Source: Gelatoporia subvermispora B
Taxonomy: Eukaryota; Basidiomycota; Agaricomycetes; Polyporales; Gelatoporiaceae
Reading direction: 5' to 3'
Length of the DNA: 64,000 bases
Assembly: GCA_000320605.2 (NCBI GenBank)
Contig: KB445800.1
Location: 930,056 to 994,055, forward strand
The notes below the pieces were generated by a model that was given only the letters and a program-made list of their open reading frames with translations, had not been told where the DNA came from and did no database searches. The position numbers were made by a program, and so were the translations under genes. Positions 58,331 through 64,000 of this stretch are shown here, one piece after another. Numbering within the stretch: the first letter of the stretch is position 1; each line of letters begins with the position of its first letter.

Positions 58331-59600
58331 GAGAACCGAGAATTCGCCGCTGGAATTGGGACGGGGACATGACCCAACAAGCGGTAGGCGTCGATCGACC
58401 TATGTGCCAGTAAGGTATATGGTGATCCTGGTATGCAACTCAGACAATCTCGGCGGAAAACGTGGACATGAGCGCAACACCTGTGGCTAGATCCATCGAG
58501 GGGTCTGGTGATTGGGCTTTTGCTCGCCAAAACTGAAGCTTTCGGGAGCCTCGAGAAGTAACGGCGATCGAAGGCTGCATCTGATCAAGGACCAAAAGGA
58601 CCAACTGAAGGATGGCACTTGTTAAAGTCGAGCATCCGGTGAGCGCCCAAAAGAGACGCCTACGAAGGCCTACGATCGGTCGCGTCGCGTCGCGTGATCA
58701 AGATTCAACGCGTCTTGACAGCCCCGTTATTGCAGTCAGCCCCTTCTTCAGCCTGCAGAGCGCACTCATTTCCAGACTCATCCCGTACGCGAACGCTTGA
58801 CCACGTAGTCTCGCAAGCCAGACGTTATAGGAGGGTGTCTCTTGCAGCAAAGGTGCGTCCTCGCATAGCTCCCCACGTCATGCATGCCAGTGTATTCCAC
58901 AAACAGCTCTCGCAGCCACCGCCGCGAAGCCAGGTGGTACAGGAAATTTGGAGGAGACTGTATGTCAGGGCGCGTGAGACCCCGAGACTGAGTACTGAGT
59001 ACTGAACCTTTGAAGCGCTGATCTCAGCAGCGATTGGTCATACCGGTGGATGTGGGCTGTGGCGCGTGCGAACCTACAGCTTCCGTTCCATCCTTCATCT
59101 CTTGATCAGCTTCAGCAAGGTCCCTCCTGTTATTGCTCACGACGACTTTCGAGAATAGTCTCAATTTCGGTCTTGGTCTCGATGGTGGTGGATGCGTGCC
59201 TGTAACTACTACACGACGTCACCCATCTGGGTGTAACTGGACTTAGTGTCGACAGTGCTGTATCGGTCACTCGCCGGCGCAGTTGAAAAAGGCTGAGCTC
59301 GTAGGCATCAATCAAGAAACTTCCCAATGACACTTGACCGAAGGGGTACTGAAGCAAAGGAGAAGTAAGTCGTCCGGTGGCCCTGCAACTCTGCCGCCAT
59401 TCATGCTCTCGGAGTGTTCGTCGGGCTGTCCACGGACATGAACCGACGTGTTCGCGCACCGCAATGCCACGGTCTCCTACAAATACTGCACGTCACCCGC
59501 ACTCAGTCTCCAGCAACCTCGTCATTCGCACTTGCTCGTTCATTTGTTCATCCTCACGCTCTCGTCCTCTGTACTCTCCATAACAACCCAACAAGCAAAG
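58331..59600. other. Intergenic region
   Basis: About 1.3 kb between the F-box relic and the hydrophobin-like locus. A GTCGC triple tandem is seen at about 58679. No gene is supported; the last few hundred bp are the promoter and CT-rich leader of the hydrophobin-like locus. Confidence 0.4.
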
Positions 59601-60190
59601 ATGCTCACTTTCAAGTCTATAATCGTCTTTGCCCTCCTCTTCGCGCCCTCGCTCGTCCTTGCGTACCCGCAGGGCGGCACATGATGGTGGCAATGGTGGC
59701 AACGGCATTGGCGGCACCGGCGGCAACGGCAACAGCGGCAGTAGTATTAGTGGTAGCGGCACCAGTGGTAGTGGTAACAGCGGCAACGGCGGCAATAGCG
59801 GCAATGGCGGCGACGGCAGTGGCAACAGTGGCAGCGGTGACAATGGCGGCAACAACGGCAACGGCGGCGGCGGCACCGGCGGCGATGGTGGTGACGGCGG
59901 CTCCGGTGGCAACGGTGGCAACGGCAGGCGCAGCGTCGGTGAGTGCAGCCCCGCCCAAATCCAGCTCTGCAACGACGCCATCTCAGGCGACTGATACCAC
60001 GTGCCCGCAGCCGACGTGAGGAAGATCGACGACGCGGCCTGCTCGATGGGTTCCGGCATAACGAGTGCTGGCGGCGAGGGCAACGATGCCAGAGGTACGA
60101 GGAGTCAGTTTAGGGAGCGTATGGGAGGTTGCTGATGGCGGATGCGTTTTAGGTCTCATCAGCCTTGGCTGCACGCCCATCGATCTGTGA
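59601..60190 (+). pseudogene. Glycine-rich hydrophobin-like gene, apparently frameshifted
   Basis: ATG 59601 codes a strong signal peptide (MLTFKSIIVFALLFAPSLV then LAYPQGG) but hits TGA at 59682. One base out of frame, a 75-residue Gly/Asn/Ser-rich run (GGNGGNG..GSGNSGNGG) follows and leads to RRSVGECSPAQIQLCNDA, a poor copy of the first hydrophobin Cys cluster (LC in place of CC), then a stop at 59992. After a normal intron (60095-60152) the end reads GLISLGCTPIDL, very like the class I hydrophobin C-terminus (GLINxGCTPI). Hydrophobins are small secreted proteins of hyphal surfaces. The central Cys pattern is not seen, so this is a decayed or badly read gene rather than a normal one. Confidence 0.45.
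59690..59935 (+). repeat. GGC/AAC-type low-complexity tract
   Basis: About 245 bp of GGC, GGT, AAC and AGC triplets coding Gly/Asn/Ser in the plus +1 frame. Triplet expansion or slippage here could explain the adjacent frameshift. Confidence 0.7.
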
Positions 60191-61060
60191 AGAGCGATTG
60201 TCACGTTCACCTCGCGTTCATGCGTTCGTTTATCTTGCAAAAGCCTGCTGCTCCACGTAGGAAAGGCGTCTCATGTAGTCCCCTGGATGCATTGGTCAGT
60301 GACGAGGTTGTAGAGGACTCTAATGTGTTATAGGTTATGAAGTATGACAGGCGACTGGGCCCTGGAACGCAACCTTCGAGTGATGTTATTCGAGTCCAGT
60401 AGTATACAAACATAGCGCAGACTTTAAGACGCATCTGAACGGTCTCATATATTGCGTCAGCCAGCATAAGTACACACCACTAGATCCATGACCTACGCAA
60501 AAGCTGAATCACGTCGTTCTGAGACGGCAGCTCCTCGTCGGTCGCTTGAGACGTAGAAAGGGTCAGGTGGCCATCTCGTGGTATGCATATCCACCTTTCC
60601 AATGGTGACCGGTAAGAACAAATGTACACGTTCTCCATCGGAAGCCATCGAGAATTCCCAACCAGGGCATCTACTCGCCTTTTGTCCTACTTTCGCCGAT
60701 CGCTTACGACGTCTTATCTTGGGCACCTATCGCGCTTGGCCACATCGTCTTACCGTGCACACTCATCTGGGACTCAGAAAACACCATCCGCCTCGTATAC
60801 CGTCCGAACAACATGTAAAGTAGGAGTGGGGAAATTTGACCTTTACCGACAGTGGGCGCGTAGTCCAACCTCAGTTTAATGAAACGACATCGGAAAAGGA
60901 ACAGGAAGACTATCGCAATACTTATAATAGCTCTCAAAGGGCAAGAGCAAGTCGCTTAGCGTCTCCTTCTACATGTCTTGGTCACTCACACCTTAGAACA
61001 TGCAGAGTGTCTGTCAGTTTGCCATCTCCGTATCACGGGGAAGATATGCTTACGCCTGAC
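60191..61060. other. Intergenic region and 3' flank of the F-box gene
   Basis: About 870 bp. The part 60930-61060 is the intact-copy partner of the duplication seen at 57300. No gene is supported. Confidence 0.4.
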
Positions 61061-62780
61061 TCATACTGGACTCGAAGAACCTTGAAACACATCACAGACA
61101 CTCTGGACAAGACCATGGTCCGGTGATAGGTCCGTGATCACGGTCATGGTCGATCTCTTCAGCGACTTCCACTGGTGGAGGCTCAGGTAGCGGTATAGCG
61201 CCTTCCAGTCGTGTAGGGCCATCTTCGCACCTGACGGCCCATATGTTAAATCGAGAGTGTCGTTGACCTCGTCCAGCCGCTCGTGCGTCTCGTACTTGGC
61301 AAGCATCATGCTGACTGTCCTAATGGAATTTCGCGCTGCGTGTAGTCGAAGACGGCGCAGGTTCGGACAAGGTGGCAGGAGGTCTGTGATTCTCGGAGTG
61401 GGCAGAATATTGTTGGCTACGCAAAAGTCAGCAAACACGCCACGTTCATGTAAGTGTAAACTACCTGTATTTGATATTGCTGTACACTTGCACTTGGCGT
61501 ATGTCGCGAGGGACAGATCTTGCCATGCTCCTTCCCGTGCATTCAATTCAGCAGAGAACGCCACCCACGTTCGCTGGCAAGTCGTCCCGAGGGCCAATGT
61601 ATGGAGCGAGGGCAAGATGTCCGTTCGCAAACATTGAGCAATTGCATCGATCAAGTGGGGGCAGTGCTTGAGGCGCAACTCCAATTGGGTCACCTCGGAC
61701 AACGCAAGCGCCTCGGAGGATCGTGTGATCGCCGTGATGGAATCTGATATATCGTCCTCGCCATGAAAGGCCAAGGTCCTGGTACGGCGAAATGGCCTGA
61801 TGATCTGTGTATAACTTTCAAGGCTATCGAGATGTTCCCTCGTACGGATGCGCAAAGTGGAGACAGTCTTGAGACTGCTGAGTAGATCTTGGTCCACCAA
61901 TCTCCGTTCCACCGGGCCGTAGTCAAGCTCATTGAGGTTCTCGAATTGTCCTGCACGAACTACAATGGAACGGACTAGCTGCATGTCGTCCTCGGGCCCG
62001 ATTAGTGTGGACAGGCTGCTTACATATCGTCCTAGGTAGGCCAGTGATGTGCCCAGCGCGTTAAATTGTACTAGGCGCTCGCGGGTCACGAGGCGAATGT
62101 CGCGGAAGAGATGAAATCTACAGGCAGGAAGCCACGATTTGCATACCAGGCTGCAGCGCATGAGAGTAGACTGATCGGAATGGAGGAAGTCGATGATCGC
62201 GTGCGCCACATCGGGTGAAATCGAACCGGACCATGGCTGCATAGTGGTTTCGTGACGAGTCGCTGCATGCAACGGCATAACTCGATTGTAGTGGCGAAAT
62301 CTATCGAGGGTACATACCAGCGATTGCAAAAACGACAAGGTAGAAGAAAGTCGAAGACGAGGGTGTCGTTATTGGATCCAGTATGCTTTTGAAGTCGGAT
62401 CAAGACGACAGGGGCAGTGTATGTGGCTGTGAGCTGCGGTGCGCCGTGTGCTGCACAGGATCGAGTGGAAGGACTCGGACAAGTAGAGATACCGCCGTAC
62501 GTGAGTTTGCACGAGCTGTCGACTTTGATACCTCGCAGCACTGCCTTCTTCACCCCACTTTCACGAACGACCGACCACGAAGTGTTGTCTCGCGATCGGG
62601 CATCTTGAGCGAATTCCTCGTTTGAGCCAGCCGTCGATTGTGGTACCGCGGCTGTCATTTTCCAAGGCAGGCCGTGGGACGCACTCCGATTAATAGAGAA
62701 TGCGGTATACAACTTAGCATTTGGCTGTTGCTCCTCATTGTCAATCGGAATGCCTAGAAATGAGATGTTGTCGAGTACAT
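60930..62780. repeat. Segmental duplication, intact copy
   Basis: Partner of 57300-58330; contains the complete F-box gene and both homologous flanks. See the decayed copy for matching landmarks. Confidence 0.75.
61061..62278 (-). CDS. F-box protein with leucine-rich-like body
   Basis: One exon, 405 residues from ATG 62278 (an alternative in-frame ATG is at 62242; the longer open frame starts at TTG). The F-box is SISPDVAHAIIDFLHSD followed by LMRCSLVCKSWLPACR. The body is rich in Leu with LRR-like stretches (SLKTVSTLRIRTREHLDSL, VTQLELRLKHCPHLIDAI, PPCPNLRRLRLHAARNS) but no strict repeat. F-box proteins link substrates to Skp1-Cullin ubiquitin ligases; large lineage-specific sets occur in Agaricomycetes. 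Target is unknown. The gene has a relic sister at 57465 and a related gene at the window end. Confidence 0.75.
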   Translation of the reverse strand: MPLHAATRHETTMQPWSGSISPDVAHAIIDFLHSDQSTLMRCSLVCKSWLPACRFHLFRDIRLVTRERLVQFNALGTSLAYLGRYVSSLSTLIGPEDDMQLVRSIVVRAGQFENLNELDYGPVERRLVDQDLLSSLKTVSTLRIRTREHLDSLESYTQIIRPFRRTRTLAFHGEDDISDSITAITRSSEALALSEVTQLELRLKHCPHLIDAIAQCLRTDILPSLHTLALGTTCQRTWVAFSAELNAREGAWQDLSLATYAKCKCTAISNTGSLHLHERGVFADFCVANNILPTPRITDLLPPCPNLRRLRLHAARNSIRTVSMMLAKYETHERLDEVNDTLDLTYGPSGAKMALHDWKALYRYLSLHQWKSLKRSTMTVITDLSPDHGLVQSVCDVFQGSSSPV

Positions 62781-63042
62781 CTGGACTGAGAGAGCCGACT
62801 GAGGGCGCCGCTGACACTGATATGCGCGCTATCGCAGCATTGATTAATCTCAAATCTACTACACATATCTATCCGCGAGCAGACTCACGTGTGGCCTAAA
62901 TTGTAGACAATCCGACGCAGCGGTTAGACCGTGTGAACACAACGCCAAAGTCGTTGAGTCTATTGAAACTATTCAAGGCTCTCGGTGGGAGATGTCTAAA
63001 GCGAGATGGTCAGAGCGATCTCGAAGTGTACGGTCCCCGAAG
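62279..63042. other. Intergenic region between F-box genes
   Basis: Promoter side of the intact F-box gene and 3' flank of the next one. Up to about 62780 it is matched by 57800-58320. The frame 62086-62853 (-) runs on from F-box codons and is not a separate gene. Confidence 0.4.
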
Positions 63043-64000
63043 CTACTCACGTCTCATCTTCAGCTTACTCTGTGCTTTCTGCAGTTCACCAGCGTTGCTC
63101 AAAACCAGATCTTTCACTGGCGTCAACTTCGTGATAACCGTGATCTTGCCTGAACTGAGCGCCTTCCAGCGGTCGTGCTTCAGCATCGCCACAATGTCTC
63201 GCAGGTCATTTATTATACTGTCCACGCGCCCCATGTCCATCTCATTGATGAACTCCAACTCGACATGTAGTTCTGTGAGCTGCCTGGCAAGTTTGGAGAG
63301 CGTGGAGCTTGACAGCAGGGCTTTCAGAGGCTCTAAGGTGTGGTGCGCGGCGATGAAGCGAAGGCGACGCAACGATGTGCATGCACAGAGGGCATGTATG
63401 ACGGGACCAGTCTCTGGAGAGTCTGCGTAAGATCAATCACAAGCCTTGAGAGGGTCAGACGTACCGCCGATGCAATGTTCGTCTGCCTGATGCAGATCGC
63501 CCAAGATCAATGTGACGTTCTTCCACGTCTTGGCTTTCGCAGTCAGCAAATTCGGGAAAGCGTCCCATTCGTCGGTGCAGCACGACTGGAAAAGTAGTGT
63601 GTCCAGCGCGTCGAAGTTGTGTATCCGCAGGATCCCGGTGAATACCACAGCTAGATGGCAGAACTGAAGATCCAGAATGTTGAGATCCCGGCAGCCATTG
63701 AGAGCTCCCGCAAGAGCATACACGGACTCAATCGTGATCTCTGGCTCTCCACGATCGTATACCGAGAATCTCTTGATCTTGGGGAATAAACGAATCAGCC
63801 TGACCAGGTCCCAAGGACCTTCAAAAGCTTCTCTGGCCTCGACATGCAATCGAACTACCGTCATAGCCAGAGTAGCAAGCGAGTCCCAAGGTACTAGGGA
63901 ATTCTCCACCGCGTAGATGTCCAAGTCTTCGAGCGACGTGAGGTGTGGGACGATGAAGGTAAATAGTTCGGGGTCCTCAGGTTCGCTGAGCTCGACGTGC
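63043..64000 (-). CDS. F-box-family LRR-like protein, C-terminal part (cut by window end)
   Basis: Two exons are visible. The open frame comes in from beyond 64000 (HVELSEPEDPELFTFIVPHL), continues through LDIYAVENSLVPWDSLATLA and LNGCRDLNILDLQFCHLAVV, and is spliced at 63468-63427 to GDSPETGPVIHALCACTSLR, then LRFIAAHHTLEPLKALL. The C-terminal KITVITKLTPVKDLVLSNAG corresponds to STMTVITDLSPDHGLVQSV of the neighbouring F-box gene, so it is a paralogue. The F-box itself must lie outside the window. Leucine spacing suggests an LRR-like fold. Confidence 0.65.

Noticed and set aside
59493..60083. 196-residue Pro/Leu-rich frame on the minus strand
   Set aside because: It is the antisense of the GGC/AAC triplet tract; low complexity keeps several frames open and no start context or domain supports it.
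62086..62853. 255-residue frame overlapping the F-box start on the minus strand
   Set aside because: It reads the F-box codons in another phase and has no domain of its own.
1..64000. tRNA, rRNA, CRISPR, transposase or retroelement genes
   Set aside because: No B-box-like GGTTCGANTCC core, regular spaced repeats, integrase/transposase motifs or long terminal repeats were seen on reading both strands.

Overview
This is nuclear DNA of a filamentous basidiomycete, probably a mushroom-forming Agaricomycete. The evidence is dense short introns (about 45-70 bp, GT..AG) that restore known families exactly when removed, and families typical of that class: degenerate homeodomain proteins, NACHT-type STAND proteins, WW-like/multi-TM proteins, F-box/LRR-like proteins and a hydrophobin-like locus. 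No virus, transposase, CRISPR array, rRNA or tRNA was recognised. Gene models below were spliced by eye. Several open reading frames begin at TTG or GTG, so starts were moved to the first sensible ATG.

Layout. 0-27 kb is mostly conserved cell-biology genes: XPG/Rad2-type nuclease (-), PPR protein (+), degenerate homeodomain protein (-), three-LIM paxillin-like protein (-), secreted carboxylesterase (-), ALY/REF/Yra1 mRNA-export adaptor (-), a KEN-box disordered protein (+), PAQR/haemolysin-III membrane protein (+), cytochrome P450 (+), Rrg9/neugrin-like mitochondrial protein (-) and coactosin (+). 28.4-33 kb is a same-strand array of short-chain dehydrogenases: two decayed copies followed by two intact ones, each with a TATA-like box. 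33-38 kb is gene-poor. 38-42 kb holds an NRPS-like adenylation-PCP-reductase gene, followed by a relic of a BBE-type FAD oxidase. 43-45.8 kb is a NACHT STAND protein without visible C-terminal repeats. 46.2-56.4 kb carries a telomere-capping Stn1 homologue, a small single-TM protein, a C2H2 zinc-finger factor and a large WW-like/TM protein. 57-64 kb is a locally duplicated F-box region (one relic, one intact gene, one gene cut by the window end) with a frameshifted, glycine-rich hydrophobin-like locus inside it.

How the parts relate. The housekeeping genes show no operon-like logic. The Rad2-like/PPR and Rrg9/coactosin pairs are divergent with short shared promoters. The accessory half shows repeated local duplication and loss: the SDR array and the F-box region each contain a relic in which the N-terminus is fused to the C-terminus by an internal deletion. 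P450, SDRs, NRPS-like reductase and an oxidase relic lie within 20 kb and could be a small or decaying metabolite locus, but two housekeeping genes interrupt it.
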